Shown piece by piece: positions 26,701 to 34,240 of a stretch of 64,000 bases of DNA; positions within the stretch are counted from its first letter, which is position 1, and each line of letters begins with the position of its first letter. The stretch spans positions 372,001 through 436,000 of the forward strand of contig NZ_JAWDIY010000001.1 of NCBI RefSeq assembly GCF_032380655.1. Reading direction: 5' to 3'. The DNA is from Diplocloster hominis. Its GTDB lineage: Bacteria; Bacillota; Clostridia; Lachnospirales; Lachnospiraceae. The notes under the pieces were generated by a model that was given only the letters and a program-made list of their open reading frames with translations, was not told the DNA's origin and ran no database searches. A program made the translations under genes and the position numbers.

Positions 26701-26902
26701 TCATATCTTTGATCACACGTGTCAGCACGTGTCCGATATGGGGTTTTCCATTAGCTGTCGGCGGTCCGTCATAGAATGTATAAGTATCACATCCTTTTCT
26801 GTCTTCCATGCTCTTCTCAAAGATGTGATGATCTGCCCAAAATTTTTCTGTCTTTTTCTCCCGTTCCACAAAATTCAGGTCGGTTGATACTTTGTCGTAC
26901 AA
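23792..26902 (-). CDS. ileS: Isoleucyl-tRNA synthetase
   Basis: A 1036-residue class I aminoacyl-tRNA synthetase. HIGH motif GKPHIGHVLTR is near the N-terminus, the CP1 editing domain follows, the KMSKS loop is in ENGQKMSKSKGNAVDPFDAL, and the C-terminal anticodon-binding domain ends the protein. Internal zinc-type Cys pairs (CECGHMHS; CPKCGKEMH) are present. I start it at TTG 26902 because AAGGAGGG lies 7 bases upstream; the frame stays open upstream to 27112, but that part overlaps the T-box and repeats. Length matches eukaryotic-like IleS of clostridia (about 1035). Expression is controlled by the T-box. Confidence 0.96.
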   Translation of the reverse strand: MYDKVSTDLNFVEREKKTEKFWADHHIFEKSMEDRKGCDTYTFYDGPPTANGKPHIGHVLTRVIKDMIPRFQTMKGHMVPRKAGWDTHGLPVELEVEKQLGLDGKEQIEEYGLEPFIGHCKESVWKYKGMWEDFSATVGFWADMEHPYVTYHNDYIESEWWALKQIWEKGLLYKGFKIVPYCPRCGTPLSSHEVAQGYKDVKEKSAIAKFRVKGEDAYILAWTTTPWTLPSNVALCVNPSETYVKVKNNGEVYYLAQALTDTVLEGDVEVLETYVGKDLEYKEYEPLFPFVKPNKKAYYVTCDNYVTLTDGTGIVHIAPAFGEDDSNVGRKYDLPFVQLVDSKGEMTKETPWEGTFCKKADPLVLKDLEDRGLLFSAPSFEHSYPHCWRCDTPLIYYARESWFIKMTDVKEDLIRNNNTINWIPESIGKGRFGDWLENVQDWGISRNRYWGTPLNIWECECGHMHSIGSIEELKEMSGNCPDDIELHRPFIDNVTIRCPKCGKEMHRVPEVIDCWFDSGAMPFAQHHYPFENKELFEQQFPADFISEAVDQTRGWFYSLLAISTLIFNKAPYKNVIVLGHVQDENGQKMSKSKGNAVDPFDALNTYGADAIRWYFYINSAPWLPNRFHGKAVTEGQRKFMGTLWNTYAFFVLYANIDQFDATKYKLEYEKLPVMDKWLLSKLNTLVQTVDDNLSNYRIPEAARALQEFVDDMSNWYVRRSRERFWAKGMEQDKINAYMTLYTALVTVSKAAAPMIPFMTEDIYRNLVCNIDPAAPESVHLCDFPKAKEAWIDKELENNMDAVLKVVVMGRACRNSANIKNRQPIGQMFIKASFTLPEFYQEIIEDELNVKKLSFTQDVRSFTSYSFKPQLKTVGPKYGKLLGGIKQALADVDGNAAMDELNESGSLKLNINGQEVVLLKEDLLIDTAQMEGYVSEQDGDVTVVLDTNLTPELLEEGFIREIISKIQTMRKEAGFEVTDKISVTYEQNVKIAELMTEHADEIKSEVLAVSLSQETVLGYTKEWNINGEKVLFGVEKQ

Positions 26903-26937
26903 TATTATTCCCTCCTTAAGTAATATGAATAAGAGTT

Positions 26938-27051
26938 TCGCTTGCGGAACTCTCCGCCTGCGGCGGGCCGCGCAAGCGGCATCTTCCTTTCCGCCGCTGT
27001 GCGATCCCCGCGGAGCGTTTAATATTTCATAGGAGCACTTTCCTATGAAAT
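26938..27051. repeat. Palindromic repeat element in the ileS leader (dispersed repeat copy 2)
   Basis: 27009-27051 repeats the 1999-2048 unit (CCGCGGAGCGTTT plus the ATTTCATAGGA hairpin at 27024-27034/27041-27051). It continues into GC-rich nested palindromes: GCTTGCG/CGCAAGC enclosing CCGCC/GGCGG at about 26940-26976. It sits between the T-box terminator and the ileS ribosome site, so it is part of the ileS mRNA leader. Confidence 0.65.
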
Positions 27052-27300
27052 AAAAAAGGCCTTCCTCCTGCGAACAGGACGAAGGTCTTGACTCCGTTGT
27101 ACCACCTATCACCGCATACCATCATACGCGTTCCCGGTAACGGCGGGATGCCGTCAGTCCCTACTGACCGCCGGGCGGTTTTCAGGCTGAAACTCAGGAG
27201 TGATCTTCTGAATATCCCGACTGGCACCGGGCTTACACCATCCCCGGCTCGCTGCTGCGTTTGGAATATCTTACTGTCTCCGTCTGCGTTTTTTCTTATG
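27052..27300 (-). ncRNA. T-box riboswitch (isoleucine) controlling ileS
   Basis: The minus strand shows T-box elements in order. AGTAAGATATTCC begins stem I, GGGGATGGTGTAAGCCC is the distal loop region, and the specifier is in GAAGATCACTCC with AUC (Ile) at 27204-27202. The T-box core AGGTGGTACAACGG lies at 27107-27094. A terminator (AAGACCTTCGTCCTG, TTCG loop, CAGGAGGAAGGCCTT and a T-tract) covers 27089-27052. Uncharged tRNA-Ile should favour the antiterminator and allow ileS transcription. Specifier and downstream gene agree. Confidence 0.9.
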
Positions 27301-27379
27301 ATATGTGTAGCTGTGCGTTAACATATTATAAGTCCGGAAACCGCATTCTGTCAAGGGAAACGATTTGAAACAAGAATTT

Positions 27380-28741
27380 TCAGCGGATACTGAACCGCTG
27401 CAAGAGAAGGCTTTGCTCCAACGCTAACCCAATCAGCCGATCTGCTTCGTCAGCCATGAACAATGGGATGTTCAGCACATCATCATCCAGTTTCAAATTA
27501 TCAAGAGAAAACCGAACACGGAGCTTCACTTGATCTGGGAACAGTTCCTTGAACTTCTTGAGACTCTTGCTGGTGGTATTGGTCTCGGATTTGACCTCTA
27601 CAGGAAAAATATCATTTTCGCGCTGAATGAGGAAGTCTACCTCATAAGGAGGATTGCTTTGTGTCCAGTACCGGGGAACCACTTCAAACTGTGTGATTAA
27701 TGCCTGAAGCACAAAGTTCTCGGTTAATGCCCCCTTGAACTCCGTAAAGAGGCGGTTGCCTTCTCCAAAGGCTGTAGGTGCCAGCTGCGCCAGACGGCGG
27801 AGCAGCCCCACATCCACAAGATAAATCTTAAAAGCGGAAAGGTCATCGTAGGCAGCTACAGGAAGGCCGGGAGCAGAGCTGCGGTAGATTTTATGCACCA
27901 GACGGGCATCCACCAGCCACTGCAGAGCGTCTTCGTATTCACGGGCTCTTGCCCCTTCTTTGACCACTTTATAGATAAACTTTTTGTTCTCCCTCGCCAG
28001 CTGGGACGGTATGGACTTCCAAATCATCGAAATTTTCGGGAACTCATTGATATTCGGGTGCTTTGCAAAGTCGCGCTCATATGCACCAATGATCCCGGAC
28101 AGGGCTTCCTGCATGGCAGAAACATCTCGTGCCTCCGTCCACATCAGAACAGATTCTGGCATACCTCCGGTCACATAGTACATTTTGAGCTTTTCATAGA
28201 GGGGGTTGAAGAAGGCATCGGGAATTGGCCCAATCGTGTCTACCGATTCCAAATATTTTGCCAGGTTTTCATCACCATTGGCCAGCAGGAACTCTGTAAA
28301 AGTCATAGGGTCGATTTGCATGAAGTTGACCTTGCCCACGGGGAAAGAGGACGGTTTCGCCAGGGCAATGCCCAACAGAGAACCAGCACAGGCAATGTGA
28401 TACTGCGGCGCATTCTCGCAGAAATACTTCATGGAATTGATAACCTTGGGACTATCCTGTACTTCGTCAAATATGATAAGGGTCTTTTCCGGTACGATCT
28501 TTTGACCACTGGCCAGCATCAGATTCTGCAAGATCCGGTCTACATCCTTAGTAGTTTCAAAGAACTGTTTATATTCCTCGTTCTCGTCAAAGTTGAAGTA
28601 AGCCGTATTTTCATAATAGTGTCTGCCGAACTCTTTGAGAATCCAGGTCTTACCTACCTGCCGCACACCTTTCAGAATCAGAGGCTTGCGGTAGGGAGAA
28701 TTCTTCCAGTCCAGCAGATTTTTCAAAATCAATCGTTCCAT
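27380..28741 (-). CDS. AAA_14 / DUF4143 ATPase of unknown function
   Basis: A 453-residue protein with an N-terminal P-loop ATPase domain: Walker A GVRQVGKT (residues 25-32) and Walker B LIIFDEVQ (about 88-95). A C-terminal DUF4143 domain ends in a PD-(D/E)XK-like nuclease motif (YEVDFLIQRENDIFPVEVKSET). Members are common singletons in gut anaerobes and archaea and are often strain-variable; their function is not established. It stands alone with AAGGAG before the ATG, flanked by the ileS leader and a gene-free region, which suggests an accessory insertion. Confidence 0.88.
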   Translation of the reverse strand: MERLILKNLLDWKNSPYRKPLILKGVRQVGKTWILKEFGRHYYENTAYFNFDENEEYKQFFETTKDVDRILQNLMLASGQKIVPEKTLIIFDEVQDSPKVINSMKYFCENAPQYHIACAGSLLGIALAKPSSFPVGKVNFMQIDPMTFTEFLLANGDENLAKYLESVDTIGPIPDAFFNPLYEKLKMYYVTGGMPESVLMWTEARDVSAMQEALSGIIGAYERDFAKHPNINEFPKISMIWKSIPSQLARENKKFIYKVVKEGARAREYEDALQWLVDARLVHKIYRSSAPGLPVAAYDDLSAFKIYLVDVGLLRRLAQLAPTAFGEGNRLFTEFKGALTENFVLQALITQFEVVPRYWTQSNPPYEVDFLIQRENDIFPVEVKSETNTTSKSLKKFKELFPDQVKLRVRFSLDNLKLDDDVLNIPLFMADEADRLIGLALEQSLLLQRFSIR

Positions 28742-28984
28742 AGATACACTCCTTCACACTTTTATTGAAGTTTCTGTGTATAGTAATCACATTTTTATTA
28801 TATGCTGGGTTTGTCCAAAACACAACCCTTATTATAAAATTAGCTGTCAGTATTCGATTTCTTAACCCCTAGAGATGTCGTTACAAGCTCCAGCGGGATA
28901 CCTTGCGTTATTAAGAACTTGCCGAATAGGCCGATGTGTTGGAATATGAAATAATATAGATGGAAGGATTTTTTTGCATTTTCC

Positions 28985-29212
28985 CGATAGACGGAAAATA
29001 TTATTCTGATGGCGCTGCTGTTGTTCCGAGATATACCAGCAGAGGCTGGAAAGCTGGAGGATAGACGCTATAAGTCCGCAGAAAATCTGCTTGAGAGCAT
29101 TGAAAGAAAGAAAACTGAATTGGATTCCAGACACCCTTTGACGGAGGGAGAGGCGGAATACCATGTGCACACAATTTGGGGGCGATGGAGAATTTATTTG
29201 CAGGGTATGTGA
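28985..29212 (+). pseudogene. Possible remnant of a Fic-family N-terminal region
   Basis: A 67-codon plus-strand frame (29009-29212) contains LLESIERKKTELDSRHPLTEGEAE. This is reminiscent of the helix before the active domain in clostridial Fic proteins, but it stops soon after, with no HPFxxGNGR motif. No ribosome site precedes it. A strong plus-strand terminator lies 45 bases downstream, consistent with a decayed gene. The rest of the 28742-29421 interval shows no gene. The assignment is weak. Confidence 0.2.
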
Positions 29213-29256
29213 ATACAAGGTTGGATAGTATCTGGCAATGTTGGAAGGACAGGATT

Positions 29257-29306
29257 TCCGGGAATTGGAACTGCTTTTGCAGCAGCTCCGATTCCCGGAT
29301 TTTTTT
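29257..29306 (+). terminator. Strong plus-strand intrinsic terminator
   Basis: TCCGGGAAT pairs with ATTCCCGGA, with an inner CTGC/GCAG stem, followed by seven Ts. The only plus-strand frame before it is the short possible remnant at 29009-29212. Confidence 0.75.
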
Positions 29307-29421
29307 GTAATATAGGTTTGGACACGGCATTATAGAGCAGTTACCTCTCCCTTCTGGTTCCTCTCCGTCCGCAGCTTCGGGTGCTTCTATTGATTTCAAC
29401 GACTTAATTTGTGATCTGTAA

Positions 29422-32343
29422 TTAGTTGCTTAGTTTTTTTCGTTTCCATATGTATATAATGGTTCCTCCTGATATAGCAATCATCAGACTGTTTAAGAGG
29501 TAATTGAATCCGTCGCCAGTAGGCGGCGCTTGAATATTTTCCCTGGATGTTTCCTCAGCGGATGGGGTACCCTCTGATTTGTTTTCCTCTGTTTTGTTTT
29601 CCTCTATTTTGTTTTCCTCCGTTTTGGTACCGCCGGGTTCCTTTTTTTCCGTTTTGAGACTGTCTATGGCTTTTTGTAAATCGGATAAGGCCTGATCGGC
29701 TTGCTGCTGGGTGGTTTGGGGATTATCCAGCCTGTCCTTGGCAACGGCTATAGCATTCTGGAAGGTTGTCCAGCTGTCATCGGTATATCCGTCGTTTTTC
29801 TTATCCTTGTTGGCCTGGTATAGCTGTAACAACCTGTCTTTTTTAACGGGTTCTGCCTGCAGGCATTTAACTGCTGAAACCAGATTATTATAGGCCGTAT
29901 CTACTTGCTCCTGACTGGCCTTTGGATCTTCCAAAATTTCTTTCGCTTTTTTTAGCGCATTCTGGAAAGTTGTCCAGCTTGAGGCTGTGTAATTGTTGTT
30001 GTTTTTATCTTTATTCGTCTGATAAAGGTCGTTCAGATTTTTAACTGTTACCAGTTCTTCGATCGCTTTGAATAAGAGATCTGCTTTTTCATTTGTCTCT
30101 TCTTGTGTGCTGTACTCATTTTGCAAGGCCGCTTTCGCATCTGCTAACACGTTCTGCAGACAGTCCCAGCTTCCCGCAGTATAGATGTTCTCGGTAATTT
30201 TTTCTGCATTTTTTACTAATTGTAGCAGCGTTTTTGTATTTACCGCTTCGGCCGGCACGTGGTAAAAAGCTAAGATGGGTTCATCCCTTTGATTGAATAT
30301 CGTGGGGGACGGTTTTACCGACGCCAGCCCATCTACTTTTACCGCGCCGGAAAATTCCCGGCTCACTGTCAGTTTGACGTGACAGCCGTCGATCTGCGTG
30401 CTTATTATAGGTACAGCACCGCTGTCGTCTTGTATGGTAAAATCTGTAACGGCTCGGTTTGACTTTAACCCGTCGTCCGCATAACGAAAGGTCAGAAGAA
30501 CCGTGCGGTCTTTGATAATACCGTGGCTGAGGCTCGGCTGTTCCCAGGAAATCTCCTTTTTGTATGCCAGAGCCAGCGCTGCCTGCGCCATACGTTTTGC
30601 CAAAATAACATTACTGTTGGCGCTGTTATGGATTCCATCGCTCAGTCTTAATCCTGATGTGGATATCACTGCTGTGTTCGGGATATATATTTCGCTTTCC
30701 GGATCACCCAACTGGCGCTGTATTTCTTTCATCTGATACCAGAGCGATGCCGGCGGATGTCTTTGATCCCGGTCCGCATGGCTATTGAGCTGTGCTGTTA
30801 TCACGGTCAGACCGGGGTTATTGAAATCAGCACGTAAATCCTCGACCATCCGGGTAAAACGTGCCGGGTAAGCGTCCACATTTTCCTGAGGTATAGAACC
30901 GTCGGTTGTGGACAGTGTTTCGGCCTCCCCCTGATACCAAAAGATACCTTTCGCTCTCCGGTCATTGGAATCGAAGCAGTTTAAAATACGTTCATAATAG
31001 GGTTTCCCTTTTAGCCAGTCCGATATACTGCTGCCTCCCACCGCAACCTGTAAGATGCCGACCGGCACATTCTCAGCACGGCTGATTTCTTTCGCAAATG
31101 TCAGGCCCGGAGCGTGGTTTTCCGGAGACTGTACCTCCCCAATCGGCTGGGACGCCTGACACCAGGTCCCGCTTGCCCACCGGTATAGGTTTACACCTTC
31201 CATGGAGGGATCGTCCGCCGCGCTTTTTATTTCCTCATCAGGCAGGTAACGGCCGTAGCCCGCTGCGTTGCTCTGTCCGGCGATAATCCATAAGTCCCCT
31301 ACTCCTACCCGAACCGGCGAACTTTGGAATATGGTCGTTTCATTATTTTTTCCGGATACCTGTATTTGATACAGTCCGGCGGGGACTCTTTGTATTTCCG
31401 CCTGAAATGTCCCTTCGGAAATATCAGCTTGCACTGGTTCAAAACCCGCTACTTTTTCACCCGCAGTGTCCAGCAACGTAATCTCCACATCGGCGGACTG
31501 ATTTCCCACGAGTTTCCCTCTGATTGGAATCGCAGCGGTTCCATCTTCTTCTCTCTGGATGATCTGATCGCTCTTGGGCGTTTCTATTTCAACTCTGATA
31601 CCATTTATTTCCGCTAATTTTTTGATATCTCCATCGGACAAGGCCTGATCGTATACTTTCAAATCATCTATAGCGCCTTTAAACATATGGCCCTCGAAAG
31701 GCGCAGTTGCCTGTGTGTTCCATCCTCCTCCGATTAACAGGGGCACGTTCCATTGGTCTGCCGGACCCCCTGAGATGGTCTCAGTCTTTACCGGATCGCC
31801 ATTTAAATACAGAATCTGCGTAGTTCCGTCATTGGTTACCGCGACATGCTGCCACTGGCCGAAAGTTACCGTGCCCGGGTTGGCAGCCGTCCAGCCTGTG
31901 TTGGATATCTGGGCTTCTAACGCGCCATTATTTCTGATATACAGCGATAAATCCTTTTCGTCAACTACCGGAGTACGGGATCGACAGATAATTCTGCTTA
32001 AACCGTTTGGATTCGGGTCCAGTTTTACCCAGGCGGCAATGGTGGTTTTTCCGCTGGTAACCTGGTAGTCCGTGCCGAGATTAATATAATTGGTGCTGCC
32101 GTCAAACTGCAGCGCCTTACCCTGATCATCCTTCCCTTGCACCAGAACAGGTGAATTTCCCTGCACTGCAAATGTCCGGCTGTCTGCGGCATTTGTCACG
32201 GAGCCGTTTTCTAAGTGATCCATATTAAAATCTAAAATCGGCTCATTTTCTTCCGGTGGTTCCTCAGCCTGCGCAAGCATACCGCTGGTACAGAAACATA
32301 CGATAATAATCACCGCCAGTGTCCATCTACACTTTTTCCACAT
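29422..32343 (-). CDS. Cell-surface sialate O-acetylesterase-like SGNH protein with LamG and FIVAR repeats
   Basis: A 973-residue exported protein. It has a signal peptide (about 1-27) and a LamG/concanavalin-like domain (about 35-245). An SGNH esterase of sialate-O-acetylesterase type follows (GDLWIIAGQSNAAGYG with the nucleophile Ser, VGGSSISDWL, FWYQGEAE, and DGIHNS with the Asp/His pair). Three FIVAR-like repeats (NLNDLYQTNKDK.., RLLQLYQANKDK..) and a TEENK-repeat linker come next. The tail is a sorting signal: PPTGDG, hydrophobic helix, then KRKKLSN. The likely role is de-acetylation of mucin or plant glycans at the cell wall. The start at 32343 follows GGGAGGGAG. The sorting motif departs from LPXTG. 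Confidence 0.82.
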   Translation of the reverse strand: MWKKCRWTLAVIIIVCFCTSGMLAQAEEPPEENEPILDFNMDHLENGSVTNAADSRTFAVQGNSPVLVQGKDDQGKALQFDGSTNYINLGTDYQVTSGKTTIAAWVKLDPNPNGLSRIICRSRTPVVDEKDLSLYIRNNGALEAQISNTGWTAANPGTVTFGQWQHVAVTNDGTTQILYLNGDPVKTETISGGPADQWNVPLLIGGGWNTQATAPFEGHMFKGAIDDLKVYDQALSDGDIKKLAEINGIRVEIETPKSDQIIQREEDGTAAIPIRGKLVGNQSADVEITLLDTAGEKVAGFEPVQADISEGTFQAEIQRVPAGLYQIQVSGKNNETTIFQSSPVRVGVGDLWIIAGQSNAAGYGRYLPDEEIKSAADDPSMEGVNLYRWASGTWCQASQPIGEVQSPENHAPGLTFAKEISRAENVPVGILQVAVGGSSISDWLKGKPYYERILNCFDSNDRRAKGIFWYQGEAETLSTTDGSIPQENVDAYPARFTRMVEDLRADFNNPGLTVITAQLNSHADRDQRHPPASLWYQMKEIQRQLGDPESEIYIPNTAVISTSGLRLSDGIHNSANSNVILAKRMAQAALALAYKKEISWEQPSLSHGIIKDRTVLLTFRYADDGLKSNRAVTDFTIQDDSGAVPIISTQIDGCHVKLTVSREFSGAVKVDGLASVKPSPTIFNQRDEPILAFYHVPAEAVNTKTLLQLVKNAEKITENIYTAGSWDCLQNVLADAKAALQNEYSTQEETNEKADLLFKAIEELVTVKNLNDLYQTNKDKNNNNYTASSWTTFQNALKKAKEILEDPKASQEQVDTAYNNLVSAVKCLQAEPVKKDRLLQLYQANKDKKNDGYTDDSWTTFQNAIAVAKDRLDNPQTTQQQADQALSDLQKAIDSLKTEKKEPGGTKTEENKIEENKTEENKSEGTPSAEETSRENIQAPPTGDGFNYLLNSLMIAISGGTIIYIWKRKKLSN

Positions 32344-32747
32344 AAAATCTCCCTCCCGCTTTTTCATCAGCTATGTTCCTCAATACTTTTGATCTATTTT
32401 AGTATAGCAAACCTGGATTTTTTAATATTTAGAATTTTTTTGGTTCTATTGTGTACTTTTTTTACAAAAAGACCTTTGATCTATTACAGTTACAGGCTGA
32501 ATTAAAACCTCGTATGATTTTACAGGTTCTGGTCATACTAGAGGGAAAGTTGTCATTTTTTAGAATGGTACGGTATTTCTTTCGTCCGGCTCCGTTGGGT
32601 TTCCGATCCGTTTCCTAATTGATGATAGGAATCACGGCCCTTGGTTGCTTTTCCCATATTCATCCTTATTTGTAATCTTGCTATCTGTCATAAAATGACA
32701 TATAATGTAAATATTACAAAATTGTTAATTAAGGAGTTTATTTTATT

Positions 32748-34229
32748 ATGAAATATAGATTACGATCCCTATTTGCAATGGGGCTTTCTGTCCTGCTCTC
32801 TTTTTCCATTGTTCTGACAGCGTCTGCCACGGAAGCGGCCACCCCTGATCCCTCTGCAGCCGCAGATGCCGCTGCTTCTGAGGATACCGGTGCTTCCAAT
32901 GACTTAAGCGGCCAGGGAACATCCGGTTCAGGGGACATCTCCTGGCCTCAGGGGCCGGATATTCAGGGAGAATCCGGCGTTGTCATAGAGGCGTCCACCG
33001 GTACCGTATTATATGACAAAAATATGCATGACCAGCACTACCCGGCCAGCATAACGAAAATACTGACTGTTCTTCTGGCTCTGGAGAACTGTTCCCTGGA
33101 CGAGATGGTGACCGTCCCATATGAGGCGGCCCATATGCCGGAGAAGGGCTCCCATATCGCGCTGGATGCCGATGAGCAGCTTACGATGAAAGACTGTCTC
33201 TATGCCATGATGCTGGCTTCCGCCAATGACGCCGCCTATGCGGTAGCGATCCATTTAGGCGGCACGATCGAAAACTTTGCCGACATGATGAACCGGCGCG
33301 CGCAGGAACTGGGATGTACCGATTCCCATTTTACGAACTGCAACGGACTCTTTGATGAAAATCACGTATCCAGCGCTTATGACATGGCGCTGATCACCAG
33401 AGAGGCGTTAAAGCACGAAACATTCCGGGAGGTATCCGGTACTGTATTCTATGAGATCCCGCCCAGTGACACACAGCCTGACCTGATACCTATGTACAAC
33501 CATCACAAAATGCTGACCAGTTCTAAATATCACTATGACGGCGCATTCTCCGGAAAAACCGGGTATACCAATATAGCCAGAAATACTCTGGTAACCTGCG
33601 CTTCCCGGGGCGGCATGGAACTGATCTGCGTGACTATGAAAACCGAAGGCAGGCAGGTGTATGTAGATACGGCATCCCTGTTAGATTTTGGTTTTGAGCA
33701 TTTTCAAAGAATAAATATAGCCCAGAACGAATCTGTCTACAGCCAGTCATCCGTTTACCAGGAGTCCTCTCTGATTAAAGACAAATCCATGCTCCATATC
33801 TCACAGGATGGGTATGTCATAATTCCAAACGAGGCTTCTTTTTCAGATCTGACCGAAGAACTGGTCTACGGACCCGCCAAATACGAAGATTCCTCCGTCG
33901 GTCTTCTCAGCTTCCGGTACGGTGACCGTTTCGTCGGCTCAGCCAGCCTGGAATTGACCGCCCCGTCACTCCCCAGCTATACATTCCAGTCTGTCAGCGC
34001 CTCCGTCTCTTCGGAAAGCGGCACCAGCAGCACTGCACCTTCCCCGGAACCGGAGAAAAAAAGCGCAGGAAAAACAGCGGTCTATATAATAGCCGCCGTC
34101 ATCCTTTTCCTTGCTCTCCTTTTCGCCATATGGGTCTGCGTAGTCAAATGGCAGCGGTGCAAACGGCTGCGTGCGCGATGCAAATGGAAAAAAGAATTTT
34201 ATTCTAATTTAGAAGATCTGGACGATTAA
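32748..34229 (+). CDS. D-alanyl-D-alanine carboxypeptidase (PBP5/DacF-like)
   Basis: A 493-residue penicillin-binding protein that trims the terminal D-Ala of peptidoglycan. It has a signal peptide (about 1-27) and an Ala/Ser-rich linker. The S11 peptidase domain carries SITK (about 101-104), SAN (about 157) and KTG in SGKTGYTN (about 270). The PBP5 C-terminal beta domain, a membrane helix (TAVYIIAAVILFLALLFAIWVCVV) and a basic cytoplasmic tail ending NLEDLDD follow. The C-terminal anchor is a full transmembrane helix rather than the usual amphipathic one. The 32344-32747 interval upstream is AT-rich promoter DNA with AAGGAG before the ATG. Confidence 0.93.
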   Translation: MKYRLRSLFAMGLSVLLSFSIVLTASATEAATPDPSAAADAAASEDTGASNDLSGQGTSGSGDISWPQGPDIQGESGVVIEASTGTVLYDKNMHDQHYPASITKILTVLLALENCSLDEMVTVPYEAAHMPEKGSHIALDADEQLTMKDCLYAMMLASANDAAYAVAIHLGGTIENFADMMNRRAQELGCTDSHFTNCNGLFDENHVSSAYDMALITREALKHETFREVSGTVFYEIPPSDTQPDLIPMYNHHKMLTSSKYHYDGAFSGKTGYTNIARNTLVTCASRGGMELICVTMKTEGRQVYVDTASLLDFGFEHFQRINIAQNESVYSQSSVYQESSLIKDKSMLHISQDGYVIIPNEASFSDLTEELVYGPAKYEDSSVGLLSFRYGDRFVGSASLELTAPSLPSYTFQSVSASVSSESGTSSTAPSPEPEKKSAGKTAVYIIAAVILFLALLFAIWVCVVKWQRCKRLRARCKWKKEFYSNLEDLDD

Positions 34230-34240
34230 ATCCGTATCCT

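Noticed and set aside
26903..27112. N-terminal extension of IleS by 70 residues
   Set aside because: The extension overlaps T-box terminator and repeat sequence and has Arg/Ala/Ser-rich composition unlike IleS; the TTG at 26902 has a strong ribosome site.
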